Numbered from the stretch's first letter, positions 16,534 to 26,055 are shown. The stretch: DNA of 64,000 bases from Chlorogloeopsis fritschii (GCF_043099315.1 NZ_CP170746.1), one strand, 5' to 3'. Notes: a model not told the origin generated them from the letters alone. Numbers and translations are program-made.

Positions 16534-16583
16534 AGTCCACTTGAGTGGACTTAAGCTATCAGCCAAGAAATTTATTTCTTGGC
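16534..16583. repeat. REP-type double hairpin (AGTCCAC.. / AGCCAAGAAA..)
   Basis: Two adjacent palindromes, AGTCCAC-ttga-GTGGACT and AGCCAAGAAA-ttta-TTTCTTGGCT, joined by a 'taagctatc' linker. The same unit, in varied form, occurs at 28.84-28.92, 29.19-29.24 and 29.84-29.89 kb around the REP-type transposase. Apart from this and the MITE, the 16050-16630 spacer shows nothing recognisable. Confidence 0.75.
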
Positions 16584-16630
16584 TGGCTTGGGGTGCTTAG
16601 GCGCTAATTAAGAATGGTGCAAGTTGTTAA

Positions 16631-17827
16631 TTAATTTGTGGTTGACTTCGCTATCACTTGCAACTGTAACCCTGGCGGATAACTTCCTTCTTCTTTAATT
16701 CGCTTAATATCAGCATCTGTCATCCGCAAACCCAATGTTTGTGCTACTGCCCTGACAATGTCGCCGCGATCGATGACACCCGCAACAGCACCCGCAGGCG
16801 AAAGTACGGTAACGCGGGGTAAATTTTCATTTTCGAGCTTATTAATTACCTCAGCGATATTAGTAGATTCCTCTACAGTAGGTATTTCTGTAAGGGGATG
16901 CACAATGCTTTCTACAGTCTTAGTTTCCCACTCACTTCTTTCTACTAGACGCAAGTCGTCAATAGAAACCATACCTCGGTAACGCCCATCCGACTCGGCA
17001 AAATAAACTTGGGCTGGGGCGGTTTCGAGTAGATACAAATCAGCGAAGGCACGCAAAGTCTGGTTGGCATCGACTATGCGAAAGTCACGAGTCATTGCCT
17101 CAGTTGCCTTAAGCTTGAGCAAGGTTTCTTGCAACATTGTGACGCGATCGTAACTAGTGGCATTGCGGATACCAAACCAACCTAATAAAGCAATCCACAA
17201 ACCAGTTACTAGCTCTCCGGTAAAGTAGTCTACTGCCAAACCCAAAGCGATCGCACCATAACCCAAAATTTGTCCGGCTTTAGCTGCCAAATGTACTGCT
17301 TGAAAGCGATCGCCTGTAGCTTGCCATAGTGCTGCTTTTAACACTTGTCCGCCATCAAGGGGCAAACCAGGAATTAGGTTAAATAATGCCAAAACTAAGT
17401 TAATTCGTGCCAAATCTCCTACCATAACGTGGAGAGGATTGGCATTAGGTAAGGCATCGGCTACGAGACGAAGCAGTAAAAATAGTACAATGCTAACTAC
17501 TGGCCCGGCGATCGCAACTTGAAATGCTTTACCTGGAGTTTTGGATTCTTCTTCAATCGCAGCAATCCCGCCAAATAGAAACAGGGTAATGGAGTTAACT
17601 TTAATGCCTTGCGATCGCGCTACCAAGCTGTGCCCCAACTCGTGTAACAATACCGAAGCAAAGAGTAATAAAGCCATTATTACCCCAGAACTCCAAGCTA
17701 AGACAGTACCTAATTCCTGATAAGCTACTGCAAAATTAAGGATTGCCAACCCTAAAATCACAAACCATAAGGGGTCTAAAAATAAAGGAATTCCAAAAAA
17801 AGACCCTATTCTCCAATTTGTTTGCAT
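16631..17827 (-). CDS. Site-2 protease family zinc metalloprotease with CBS domains
   Basis: A 398-residue membrane protease. HEXXH occurs as LLHELGHSLVAR (His62 and His66 with Glu63) and the third ligand is in the LIPGLPLDGGQVL motif (about 150-162). About six membrane helices cover residues 1-225. A CBS-pair domain follows (about 240-375: AMTRDFRIVDANQTL, VIDRGDIVRAV). This is the SREBP/S2P-like M50 class common in cyanobacteria, cleaving membrane-bound anti-sigma factors or regulators within the bilayer; the CBS pair likely senses adenylate or redox state. The gene stands alone. Length is normal. Confidence 0.93.
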   Translation of the reverse strand: MQTNWRIGSFFGIPLFLDPLWFVILGLAILNFAVAYQELGTVLAWSSGVIMALLLFASVLLHELGHSLVARSQGIKVNSITLFLFGGIAAIEEESKTPGKAFQVAIAGPVVSIVLFLLLRLVADALPNANPLHVMVGDLARINLVLALFNLIPGLPLDGGQVLKAALWQATGDRFQAVHLAAKAGQILGYGAIALGLAVDYFTGELVTGLWIALLGWFGIRNATSYDRVTMLQETLLKLKATEAMTRDFRIVDANQTLRAFADLYLLETAPAQVYFAESDGRYRGMVSIDDLRLVERSEWETKTVESIVHPLTEIPTVEESTNIAEVINKLENENLPRVTVLSPAGAVAGVIDRGDIVRAVAQTLGLRMTDADIKRIKEEGSYPPGLQLQVIAKSTTN

Positions 17828-18156
17828 TCTTATTTCCCAAAACTAGATTTTCCAACAAGCGAGAAAAATTTAACAATGTGTAATTTTTGAGCCATAAAAA
17901 GTTTTACTTGCTGTACTGATAGCGCTGAAATACGAAGGCGCAAAACCCAGCCTTAGCCAGCGGGATTAGAAAAATCAAAATTAGCTGGTTGAGATTCTCT
18001 TATTTCTAGAATAGACAATTAAAGCCTGCGATTGGAACTCAAAAATCAAGACAGCAGAGCCAGCGGTGTTTGCTGAAATTCTGCTGCATTTTCGGTACAA
18101 TGATAGATGCGATCAAAGTAGTGTCCTGTAATATTTGGTTTTGAGTATAACCAAAG

Positions 18157-18579
18157 CTAAGATTTAGCCTTAAGTAGAGGGAAGAAACCAACAGCAAGGC
18201 TGACACATCCAACTACAATCCACCATTTGTCTTTTTGCTCAACTTGTAAATATGACTGTTGGGGGTTTTTCACAAAACTGCTGATCCGAGATGCAATTTC
18301 TCGCTGTTGTGCTTCGTCGCCATAGTTTGCAAAGGACGAAAATGGAACTTCACCATTAATAGTATAGATAACAATTTTAGGAGATTCGTTATCTTTTTTA
18401 TTTAGAAATTTAGCTCCTTTTAATTTATTGACGGGCATTTCTTTTTCTTCAGACCACAGAAAGCCAGAACGCACAAGTTTACAATATCCTTGGTTTGGCT
18501 CAGTTCGGCTGCAAGTAAAGGTACTAACCTTGGCAAAAGAAATCAAGAAAAGTCCAAATATTATGAATATCAGCCTCAA
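18157..18579 (-). CDS. Hypothetical membrane protein with two terminal hydrophobic segments
   Basis: About 140 residues. A hydrophobic N-terminal segment (LIFIIFGLFLISFA) acts as signal or anchor, then CSRTEPNQGYCKLVRSGFLWSEEKEMPVNKLKGA, a beta-rich PH-like pattern, and a C-terminal membrane helix (WWIVVGCVSLAVGFFPLL). Similar proteins with TCSR...C are widespread and unnamed in cyanobacteria. The start is uncertain: no ATG is available. The TTG at 18579 is preferred because AGGAG stands six bases before it, while an earlier TTG at 18585 directly abuts that AGGAG. Confidence 0.65.
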   Translation of the reverse strand: MRLIFIIFGLFLISFAKVSTFTCSRTEPNQGYCKLVRSGFLWSEEKEMPVNKLKGAKFLNKKDNESPKIVIYTINGEVPFSSFANYGDEAQQREIASRISSFVKNPQQSYLQVEQKDKWWIVVGCVSLAVGFFPLLKAKS

Positions 18580-18585
18580 TTGCAA

Positions 18586-19133
18586 CTCCTATTTATAATC
18601 GATTTAGTAATAGTTAAAATTGAAAAATATTTAAATTTTTTGAACTAAATACAGTGTTGATATTTTTGAATTTAGCGAAACTATCTTAATATTTATAGAT
18701 ATTAAAGTTTTGCAAGCAAAGTAGTTTGTTGATTTTATCAGCTTATAATTTGATACAGGAATTTGATGTAAAATTTTTAAATTTGCTTCATCAAATATTC
18801 GTTACTAACATTCATTGAATAAGAATTCAGAATAAATTTTTTATTCTGGCTCCTGGCTTCTGGCTTCTGAATTCTTCTATAAGTATGCTAATAATATTTT
18901 AACTTTTCAAATATCCTCATGCAGCACGAAAATATACCATTTTCTTAACTAACTGTAAAAATTTTCTTAACTTCATCATTATTGATACAAAAGAAGTTTA
19001 AATAAATTAAAAATATTTACAATATTAAAATAAACATAGCAGTTATAGTTAGTACAAAATACCGACTTATCTAAAAAGCCGGGTATCTGTGTATTTAGTG
19101 ACTAATATTCAATACCTGATAGTCTCTTGACCA
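18586..19133. other. AT-rich intergenic stretch, no gene found
   Basis: About 550 AT-rich bases. They contain the repeat-like 'ctggctcctggcttctggcttctgaattc' (18845-18870), also seen near 20795, and a degenerate ACCGACTT..AAAGCCGGGTATCTG hairpin (19061-19090) resembling the one at 11590. No ORF of note and no clear promoter. Confidence 0.5.
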
Positions 19134-20435
19134 TTAGGAATCAGCTTTTAGCGACTTTGTACTTTCTGGATGTGCCATTGCCAACCCTGCTAAATAAGCA
19201 GTTGTCCAAGCGCTTTGGAAATTAAAGCCACCAGTGATACCATCTATATCCAAAATTTCTCCAGCAAAATAAAGACCTGGTACTAACTTGCTTTCCATAG
19301 TCTTAAAATTGACTTGCTTAAGATTAATACCGCCACAAGTGACAAATTCTTCTTTGAATACTCCTTTACCACTAATCAAATATTTTCCTTGAGAAATTTC
19401 TTGAACTAATTGATTTAAGTTTTTATTAGATAATTCTGCCCAGCGGTTTTCAGTGATAATACCGACGCGAGAAATTATGTATTGCCAGAGGCGGTGGGGT
19501 AAGTCAACACCACGATGGGATACTATGAGGCGCTTGGGTGAATCATTCTTGACTGCTAATAATTGCTGGCGTACTTGTTCTTGTTGCAGCTGGGGTAGCC
19601 AATTAATGAGTAAAGTAGCTTGGTAGTTACTTGAGTGCAATGCTCTCGCGCCCCAAGCAGAAAGCTTGAGTACAGCCGGGCCGCTCAAACCCCAATGGGT
19701 AATCAATAATGGCCCTGTTTGTTCTAATGGAGAGTGTTCTGGTACTATTAAGCGTAACTTGGCATAGTTAACACTTACGCCAGCTAACTCCCTTAACTTT
19801 TCATCACGAATATTGAAGGTAAATAAAGAGGGAACGGGTTTTTCAATGGTGTGTCCCAGTTGTTGGGCGATTTTATAACCTAAAGGATTGCTGCCCGTAG
19901 CTAACAGCAGGCGATCGCATGGCAATTGTTCTCCCGACTTCAGGATCACCTCGAAATTAGAGAGTGGGAGAAATTCCCCCTCTCTCCCTATCACCCCCTT
20001 TCCCCCTCCTCTTCTTACCCCTACCACCACCGCGCCTGTACGCAGTTCTACTTTCGCGGCTTTTGTGGCATCCATCAGACAATTGACAATTGTTTCCGAG
20101 GAATCTGTAATCGGGAACATCCTGCCATCAGCTTCGGTTTTTAACTGTACGCCATTCTTAGCAAACCAAGCGACTGTATCTTGAGGTTGAAAACGCGTAA
20201 ACGCCCCTAGTAAAGCTTTTCCACCTCTGGGGTAATTTTGGATTAACACCTTTGGATCGAAGCAAGCATGAGTGACGTTGCAGCGCCCCCCACCAGAAAT
20301 GCGAACTTTAGCCAGTGGTTGATTGCTAGCTTCGAGTAAAATCACACGAGCGCGAGGATTACTTTTGGCAGCAGCGATCGCGCCAAAAAAACCAGCTGCA
20401 CCACCACCTATGACTACTATCCGTAGTGGTTCCAC
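19134..20435 (-). CDS. BaiN/HI0933-family NAD(P)/FAD-dependent oxidoreductase
   Basis: A flavoprotein of about 433 residues. The N-terminal Rossmann dinucleotide motif is RIVVIGGGAAGFFGAIAAA, followed by KVRISGGGRCNVTH, characteristic of the HI0933/YhiN group. Later motifs include LLLATGSNPLG, THWGLSGPAVLKLSAW and the C-terminal FAD-binding GLYFAGEILDIDGITGGFNFQSAW. The reaction is unknown. I start it at the GTG at 20435 because the longer reading frame would run into the rubredoxin gene and adds unrelated residues. The rubredoxin gene ends about 50 bp upstream on the same strand, so electron transfer between the two is possible. Confidence 0.88.
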   Translation of the reverse strand: MEPLRIVVIGGGAAGFFGAIAAAKSNPRARVILLEASNQPLAKVRISGGGRCNVTHACFDPKVLIQNYPRGGKALLGAFTRFQPQDTVAWFAKNGVQLKTEADGRMFPITDSSETIVNCLMDATKAAKVELRTGAVVVGVRRGGGKGVIGREGEFLPLSNFEVILKSGEQLPCDRLLLATGSNPLGYKIAQQLGHTIEKPVPSLFTFNIRDEKLRELAGVSVNYAKLRLIVPEHSPLEQTGPLLITHWGLSGPAVLKLSAWGARALHSSNYQATLLINWLPQLQQEQVRQQLLAVKNDSPKRLIVSHRGVDLPHRLWQYIISRVGIITENRWAELSNKNLNQLVQEISQGKYLISGKGVFKEEFVTCGGINLKQVNFKTMESKLVPGLYFAGEILDIDGITGGFNFQSAWTTAYLAGLAMAHPESTKSLKADS

Positions 20436-20487
20436 AGTTAAAAAATTCCTAAAAACCTGTTGAGTGAAATTGTCAGCGTAATACTTA

Positions 20488-20649
20488 TTATTCTTCTGAT
20501 TCAAATTGATTTTTTTCTGCTCCACAAACTGGACATATCCAATCTTCTGGTATATCTTCAAAAGCCGTCCCTGGTTCTATACCGCTATCTGGATCGCCGA
20601 CTTCTGGATCGTATTCGTATCCGCAGACACTGCATACATACTTTTGCAT
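20488..20649 (-). CDS. Rubredoxin
   Basis: A 53-residue iron protein with a single Fe(SCys)4 centre. Both knuckles are present, YVCSVCGYEYDPEVGD and WICPVCGAEKNQFE (CxxCG ... CPxCG), with the typical DPDSGIEPGTAFEDIPEDW between them. There is no C-terminal membrane helix, so it is a soluble small rubredoxin rather than the photosystem II RubA type. The ATG at 20649 matches the family start (MQKYVC); a longer TTG frame adds eight unrelated residues. It lies directly upstream of the flavoprotein gene on the same strand. Confidence 0.95.
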   Translation of the reverse strand: MQKYVCSVCGYEYDPEVGDPDSGIEPGTAFEDIPEDWICPVCGAEKNQFESEE

Positions 20650-20670
20650 CTTTGAACCTGCCCCAACCAA

Positions 20671-21066
20671 TGCTTTGCTCTATATCCATATTAATTACCT
20701 TACACAAAAAATGTTACTTATATTACTTTTTTACAAGGAGTTAGAATATTCTAGATACTTCTTTAACCGCATTCTGTATGTAGGATACAGTTATTCTGGC
20801 TTCTGAATTCTTTATTGATTAAGTAACCGATATTCTAAAAAACTGAACAATTTAAAAATTTAAAAAGTATGATGCAGAAATTCAAAGTTTTAGATAAATA
20901 ATTCTAATATACTGCTATTGACTTTGCTTTCTTTCTGGCTTCTCCAATATTCTGTAAAAATTACGCAATTATACCCTGTGATATAGAAGGTATTTAAATT
21001 TATTCTTTCTATTAATAGAGAATGAAATTTAACGTCAGCTTTTAAGAGACAAAAGAGTAGAGAACA
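20671..21066. other. Intergenic stretch between divergent genes
   Basis: About 395 AT-rich bases between the rubredoxin gene and the small HTH gene. A reading frame on the minus strand is present but has no family features. 'ctggcttctgaattctttattg' resembles the spacer near 18860. No defined promoter or structure is seen. Confidence 0.4.
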
Positions 21067-21318
21067 GTGACACAAAGGGCAAGGTTTCCTAATCTCATTA
21101 GTGAGTTGAGAAAAAGGCTGAAACTCTCGCGCAAGCAACTAGCTTGGCAACTGGGTATTTTTTCCCAGACAATGAATTGTTGGGGAAATAATCCGGCTAT
21201 CCTTTCACACATGATAAGCAAGCTGGCTGAGGTTTTTATTCAGGAAATTGCGGCTCAAACCCTGAAACTAGCCCAAGCAAGATTTTTTAAACTAAAACCC
21301 ACAGACATGAGAGTGTGA
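21067..21318 (+). CDS. Small degenerate XRE-type HTH protein
   Basis: An 83-residue frame beginning with GTG. ISELRKRLKLSRKQLAWQLGIFSQTMNCWGNNP matches the pattern of short cyanobacterial XRE regulators (LRxRLxLSQEQLAxxLGVSxxTVNRWENG), but the recognition-helix region (SQTMNCWGNN) is diverged. Ten bases separate it from the cyclic-di-GMP gene, so the two are probably cotranscribed. Either a weak DNA-binding regulator or a decaying one; the start codon is not well supported by a ribosome site. Confidence 0.55.
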   Translation: MTQRARFPNLISELRKRLKLSRKQLAWQLGIFSQTMNCWGNNPAILSHMISKLAEVFIQEIAAQTLKLAQARFFKLKPTDMRV

Positions 21319-21327
21319 AGAACAGCC

Positions 21328-23991
21328 ATGCCAGAAAATGAGCAGGAAAAAATATGGCACTTGTTAGTGGTACAAGACTTGCAAGGGCAGCGAACTATCC
21401 CTTTGAAAGAGGCTACCTATTCTCTTGGGCGTGACTCCAGAAACGCAATTGTTATACGTTCACGATCAGTGTCAAGGCAGCACGCAATTTTACTGCGGGT
21501 AACTCTTCCAGAAACAGATCAATATGCTTTTCGGATTGTTGATGGTAGCTTTAAGGGTAAGCAGAGCACAAATGGCTTATTCATAAATGGTACAAAATGC
21601 TTCTCTCACGATCTTCAGCATGGAGATTTAATTGAGTTTGGCAATAATCAGGTTAAGGCTAAATACTATGCTCTCTCCAATCTCTGTGATCAGAATTTTT
21701 CTGAGTCTTACGTAGTTGAACACTTATCTGACTTACTTTCAGAATCAGGCAATTCTATCAATCCCTTTGAGACGCTTATAGTCAAAGACGATAGCCTTGA
21801 AAGAGCTAGTGAAGTTGCTTTAGCTCGTTTAGCTTCATTTCCCGAACTGATCCCCAATCCCATTATCGAGATGGATTTAGAGGGAACAATTACTTATCTC
21901 AATCCAGCTGCAACTTTCAAATTTCCCGATTTGAAAAAATCCGGCAAGCATCATCCTTTTATAGCAGAGCTAGTCACTACAGTTAAAAACCAAAAAGAGA
22001 ATTCTTTTATTCGGGAAGTGGAAGTTGATAAAGCCGTTTTTGAACAATCTGTCCATTATCTTCCTGAGAGCGATTTAATTAGAACTTTTGTGATTCGGGA
22101 AATTACAGAGCAAAAACAAGCCGAAGCTGAACTGCATCAGCGCGATCGCTTGCTACAAGCAGTTGCAGAAGCTGCCAATTATTTATTAGTAGAAATGAAC
22201 TATGAAATAGCAATCGAAAAAGCTTTGGCAGTATTGGGCGAAGCTGCTCAGGCGGATCGTGTCTATTTATTTGAGAACAATCCCCATCCAGTTACGGGAG
22301 AAATGGCAATAAACTTGCGATTTGAATGGATATGCGAAAGAGTAGAGTCTTGTCGTCGTAACTGGCAAAATCAACCATATAATAATTCTGGGCTTAGTCA
22401 TTGGTATGCTGCTTTCTCTAAAGGAGAGTTTATTGGTGGGTTGACCCGCGAATTAAGTGTGGCTGAACAAAAACTTCTTATGCGCGATGGTATTCAATCT
22501 CTGCTATTAGTACCTCTGCGGTTAGAGGAAAAGTTCTGGGGATGTCTGGGCTTGGTAGACTGTTCTCAAGAGCGTTATTGGTCAAAGCATGAAGAATCTA
22601 CTCTGTTGACACTGGCTGCTAATATCAGCGCCGCTCGCCAAAGGCAACAGGTAGAAGAAATGATTCGCTACCAAGCTCTTCACGATCTGCTGACTGGATT
22701 GCCCAATCGCCTGCTATTTAACGAACAACTTTCTAAAACTCTGCCCAATGTAACCAGGAGAAAAGAAAGTTTAGCCGTGATGTTCCTCGATCTAGATCGA
22801 TTTAAAACCATTAACGATTCTCTCGGACACACCCTTGGAGATTTATTATTGCAAAGTGTTGCTCAAAGATTGAACGATTCCCTCAGAGCAGGAGACACGG
22901 TTGCTCGTTGGGGAGGCGACGAATTTATTATCTTGCTACCCCAAATCACTAGCGTTGAAGAGGTAACTCAAGTTGCCAAGAGAATTTTACAAGCTTTAGA
23001 AAAAGCTTTTCTGATTGAAGGAAACGAACTTTACATTAGTGCTAGTCTGGGGATTGCTTTACTGAACGAGCATAGCCCCGATGCGGAAACTCTAATCCAG
23101 CACGCAGATGTGGCTTTGTATCATGCTAAGGACAAGGGAAGGAATAACTATCAGTTTTACACCACTTCTATCAGTAGCAAAGCTCCTGAGGTGCTAACTA
23201 TAGAGAAAAGCTTGCGCCATGCCTTAGAAAGAGAAGAATTTGTAGTTTATTACCAACCTCAAATTAATATTCATACAGGTAAGATTACTGGCATGGAAGC
23301 GCTACTGCGCTGGCAGCATCCAGAGATGGGATTGGTAGCTCCCAATATTTTCATTCCTCTTGCCGAAGAGAGTGGATTAATTGTCCCCATCGGAGAATGG
23401 GTGTTGCGAACAGCGTGTATGCAGAATAAAGCTTGGCAAAATGCAGGATTGCCTCCTTTGACAGTAGCGGTTAATCTCTCTCTCAAGCAGTTTCGCGAAC
23501 CCAAATTAGTGCAGACTGTAGCCCAGATTTTAGAACAGACAGAGTTAGAGCCGCGTTTTTTAGAATTAGAAATTACGGAAACGGTAGCGATTGAAGACTT
23601 AAATTTTACCAAAAAAGTATTGCAAGAATTGGAGCAAATGGGCGTTCATCTTTCTATCGATGATTTTGGTACTGGTTATTCTTCTCTTTCACGCTTACAG
23701 TTGTTGCCATTACACAATCTCAAAATTGATCGCTCTTTCATTCGTGAATTGACAACTGATGTGAAAGTTGCTCACATTGTCAAAGCTATAGTGACTTTGG
23801 GGCGAAACTTGGGATTGAGACTTACTGCTGAAGGGGTAGAAAAGGAGGAAGAATTAGAGTTTTTGAAGTCTATTAACTGTGAGGATGTACAGGGCTTTCT
23901 GTTTTATAAACCGCTTTCTGCCCAAAAAGCAACAGAAATCCTTGAAAATACAATAGCAAATTCACACAAATGCAGCAGCGAACAGGGTTGA
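21328..23991 (+). CDS. FHA-PAS-GAF-GGDEF-EAL cyclic-di-GMP signalling protein
   Basis: An 887-residue protein. Domains in order: FHA (about 20-110; YSLGRDSRNAIVIRSRSVSRQHAILL) for phospho-Thr recognition, a PAS-like segment (about 165-265; NPIIEMDLEGTITYLNPAA), GAF (about 290-450), GGDEF (about 460-620; RWGGDEFIILLP intact, consistent with diguanylate cyclase activity), and EAL (about 635-880; MEALLRW, DDFGTGYSSL, KIDRSFI intact, consistent with phosphodiesterase activity). No membrane segment. It would link Ser/Thr phosphorylation to c-di-GMP turnover. Length is typical. It may be cotranscribed with the HTH gene upstream. Confidence 0.94.
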   Translation: MPENEQEKIWHLLVVQDLQGQRTIPLKEATYSLGRDSRNAIVIRSRSVSRQHAILLRVTLPETDQYAFRIVDGSFKGKQSTNGLFINGTKCFSHDLQHGDLIEFGNNQVKAKYYALSNLCDQNFSESYVVEHLSDLLSESGNSINPFETLIVKDDSLERASEVALARLASFPELIPNPIIEMDLEGTITYLNPAATFKFPDLKKSGKHHPFIAELVTTVKNQKENSFIREVEVDKAVFEQSVHYLPESDLIRTFVIREITEQKQAEAELHQRDRLLQAVAEAANYLLVEMNYEIAIEKALAVLGEAAQADRVYLFENNPHPVTGEMAINLRFEWICERVESCRRNWQNQPYNNSGLSHWYAAFSKGEFIGGLTRELSVAEQKLLMRDGIQSLLLVPLRLEEKFWGCLGLVDCSQERYWSKHEESTLLTLAANISAARQRQQVEEMIRYQALHDLLTGLPNRLLFNEQLSKTLPNVTRRKESLAVMFLDLDRFKTINDSLGHTLGDLLLQSVAQRLNDSLRAGDTVARWGGDEFIILLPQITSVEEVTQVAKRILQALEKAFLIEGNELYISASLGIALLNEHSPDAETLIQHADVALYHAKDKGRNNYQFYTTSISSKAPEVLTIEKSLRHALEREEFVVYYQPQINIHTGKITGMEALLRWQHPEMGLVAPNIFIPLAEESGLIVPIGEWVLRTACMQNKAWQNAGLPPLTVAVNLSLKQFREPKLVQTVAQILEQTELEPRFLELEITETVAIEDLNFTKKVLQELEQMGVHLSIDDFGTGYSSLSRLQLLPLHNLKIDRSFIRELTTDVKVAHIVKAIVTLGRNLGLRLTAEGVEKEEELEFLKSINCEDVQGFLFYKPLSAQKATEILENTIANSHKCSSEQG

Positions 23992-24211
23992 AAGCATATT
24001 GGTATATAGCTTTGTTCTTAAAATTTGTACTTCATTCACTTGCAATCTGCTGGAAGTATTACGCACTCACCAAGTCGGCAAAGCCGACGCCAGGTGCTAC
24101 CAAGTTCCATGAGTAAATGTTCTCCTCAGTGTTGATCATCGGTGCCGTGTGTTCTTAAGAAACATTGTTTTATTAATTTTCTTTGCGACTTTAGTCAATA
24201 TCTACTTCCAT

Positions 24212-24595
24212 CTAATTAGTTCTAGCTAAAACTAGTGGTTGCCCAACAAGCTTTAGTACTTCGACTACTAAATCTTTTGGTTGTATGGGCTTCACTAAAT
24301 ATGTCTGAAATCCACTTCTAATAGCTAGTTCACGTTCTCTTAATGTATTTCTCAGCCCTGTTAGGGCAATAGCTGGAATCGAACAAATTGGTGGGGGTAA
24401 GCTTCTAATAGTACGAATTAGCGTATAGCCGTCAACATTTGGCATCGCAATATCGATAACTAGAAGATGTGGTTCAAACTCTGTAATCATGTCAAGGGCT
24501 TCTTGTGCTGAGGTTCGCGCTACCACTTCAAAGCCAAACATTTCCAGACAACAGGAAGTTACATCACAATGGTCTATGTTATCATCTACGACCAT
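24212..24595 (-). CDS. Stand-alone response regulator receiver protein
   Basis: A 127-residue CheY-like receiver. VVDDN starts the domain (acidic pair at positions 4-5), the phospho-acceptor Asp is in LLVIDIAMPNVDGY, the conserved Thr is in AIALTG, and the Lys is in YLVKPIQP. No output domain. The first strand is extended upstream as LRIMVVDDN in frame with no start codon before the ATG, so the family N-terminus may begin at a non-standard codon. No kinase is adjacent; the large FHA-GGDEF-EAL gene converges on it. Confidence 0.9.
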   Translation of the reverse strand: MVVDDNIDHCDVTSCCLEMFGFEVVARTSAQEALDMITEFEPHLLVIDIAMPNVDGYTLIRTIRSLPPPICSIPAIALTGLRNTLRERELAIRSGFQTYLVKPIQPKDLVVEVLKLVGQPLVLARTN

Positions 24596-24648
24596 GATTC
24601 GTAACCTATCCAGAGTTGGATAAGCTTTTATCTAATTCCATGAGAAGA

Positions 24649-26055
24649 CTCCCGTTACAGTCGCAGACTTAGCGGGAGATGAATCATGGGTCAAAAACGC
24701 AACGCCCTCTGACCAGTATTTTGCGTTAGCAAAATTAGGGAGGAGGGTAGTTAAGTTTTTGACAACATGGTATACTATTTTATGTACTAACAAGTTACAT
24801 AAATGCTGGTATTTGAGGCAAAACTTGAAGGGCAAGACGTGCAGTATCAAGCGCTTGATGAAGCTATTAGAACTGCTCGTTTTGTGCGTAATAGTTGCCT
24901 CCGGTACTGGATGGATAACAAAGGAATTGGGCGTTACGATCTCAACAAATTTTGCGCTATTCTTGCTGCTAATACTGAGTTTCCTTGGGTAGCCAAGTTG
25001 AACTCGATGGCTCGTCAAGCTAGTGCAGAAAGAGCGTGGTCTGCAATTGCTAGGTTTTTCGATAATTGCAAGAAATCTAAACCAGGTAAGAAAGGATTCC
25101 CACGGTTCAAGAAAGAGCAAACTCATGGGAGTGTTGAATATAAAACCTGTGGGTGGAAGCTCTCTGATGACCGTCGCTATATCACTTTTAACGATGGTTT
25201 CAAAGCAGGGACTTTCAAGCTTTGGGGAACTCGTGACCTGCACTTTTACCAGTTGAAACAGTTCAAGCGAGTGCGGGTTGTGCGTCGTGCCGATGGGTAC
25301 TACGCGCAGTTTTGTATCGACCAAGAACGAGTCGAAAAGCGAGAACCAACAGGTAAAACTATTGGTTTGGATGTGGGACTTAACCACTTCTATACCGATA
25401 GCGAAGGTAATCAGATTGAGAACCCTAGACACCTGCGTAAAAGCGAGAAGTCTTTGAAACGTCTGCAACGTAGATTGTCTAAAACCAAAAAGGGTTCTAA
25501 AAACAGAGTTAAAGTGAGAAATCGATTGAGTAAAAAGCATCTCAAAGTAAGTAGGCAACGTAAAGACTTCGCTGTAAAATTGGCGAGGTGCGTAGTCCAG
25601 TCGGCAGACTTGGTAGCCTATGAGGATTTGAAGGTGCGGAATATGGTGAGAAACAGACATCTTGCCCAATCGATTAGTGATGCTGCGTGGACTCAGTTTA
25701 GGCAGTGGGTTGAGTATTTTGGCAAGGTGTTTGGTGTGGTGACTGTTGCAGTTCCACCCCACTACACCAGTCAAAATTGCTCTAACTGTGGTGAGGGTGT
25801 CAAAAAAACCTTGTCTACTAGAACTCATGTTTGTCCTCATTGTGGTCATACCCAGGATAGAGACTGGAACGCTGCGCGGAACATACTTGAATTAGGACTA
25901 CGTACTGTGGGGCACACAGGATCTCAAGTCTCTGGAGATATCGACCTCTGTTTGGGAGAGGCAACTCCTCCAAATAAGCCGAGTCGTGGAAAGAGAAACC
26001 CCAAAGAGTGATCTTTGGAATCCCCCGCTACACCCGCAAGGGTTAGCGGCGGGAG
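24649..26055 (+). mobile_element. TnpB-only IS200/IS605-type element
   Basis: The left part holds a hairpin (CTCCCG...CGGGAG, 24649-24678) and the right part, just beyond the tnpB stop, a matching one (26021-26055, CCCGCTA...TTAGCGGCGGGAGG). The two share the CCCGYTACA / TTAGCGGGAG pattern, as expected for IS605-type subterminal palindromes. No tnpA is near, so it would need one in trans. The right-end transcript from about 25900 to 26060 would be the expected omega-RNA region. Exact ends cannot be set. Confidence 0.6.
24803..26011 (+). CDS. tnpB: RNA-guided endonuclease TnpB
   Basis: A 402-residue TnpB nuclease, ancestral to Cas12. The RuvC catalytic residues are visible: Asp190 in TIGLDVGLN, Glu274 in VAYEDLKVRN, and Asp354 in QDRDWNAARNI. 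The zinc finger between them has Cys326/329 (NCSNCG) and Cys344/347 (CPHCG). The N-terminal wedge/REC-like part begins MLVFEAKLEGQDVQYQ. Length is normal, so the protein looks intact. TnpB cuts the excised donor site with a right-end RNA guide, keeping the element in place. A long minus-strand frame over the gene is only its shadow. Confidence 0.92.
   Translation: MLVFEAKLEGQDVQYQALDEAIRTARFVRNSCLRYWMDNKGIGRYDLNKFCAILAANTEFPWVAKLNSMARQASAERAWSAIARFFDNCKKSKPGKKGFPRFKKEQTHGSVEYKTCGWKLSDDRRYITFNDGFKAGTFKLWGTRDLHFYQLKQFKRVRVVRRADGYYAQFCIDQERVEKREPTGKTIGLDVGLNHFYTDSEGNQIENPRHLRKSEKSLKRLQRRLSKTKKGSKNRVKVRNRLSKKHLKVSRQRKDFAVKLARCVVQSADLVAYEDLKVRNMVRNRHLAQSISDAAWTQFRQWVEYFGKVFGVVTVAVPPHYTSQNCSNCGEGVKKTLSTRTHVCPHCGHTQDRDWNAARNILELGLRTVGHTGSQVSGDIDLCLGEATPPNKPSRGKRNPKE

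Noticed and set aside
24632..25849. A 405-codon frame on the minus strand over tnpB
   Set aside because: It is the shadow of tnpB in reverse; the plus frame has all RuvC and zinc-finger residues and the minus frame has no family features.
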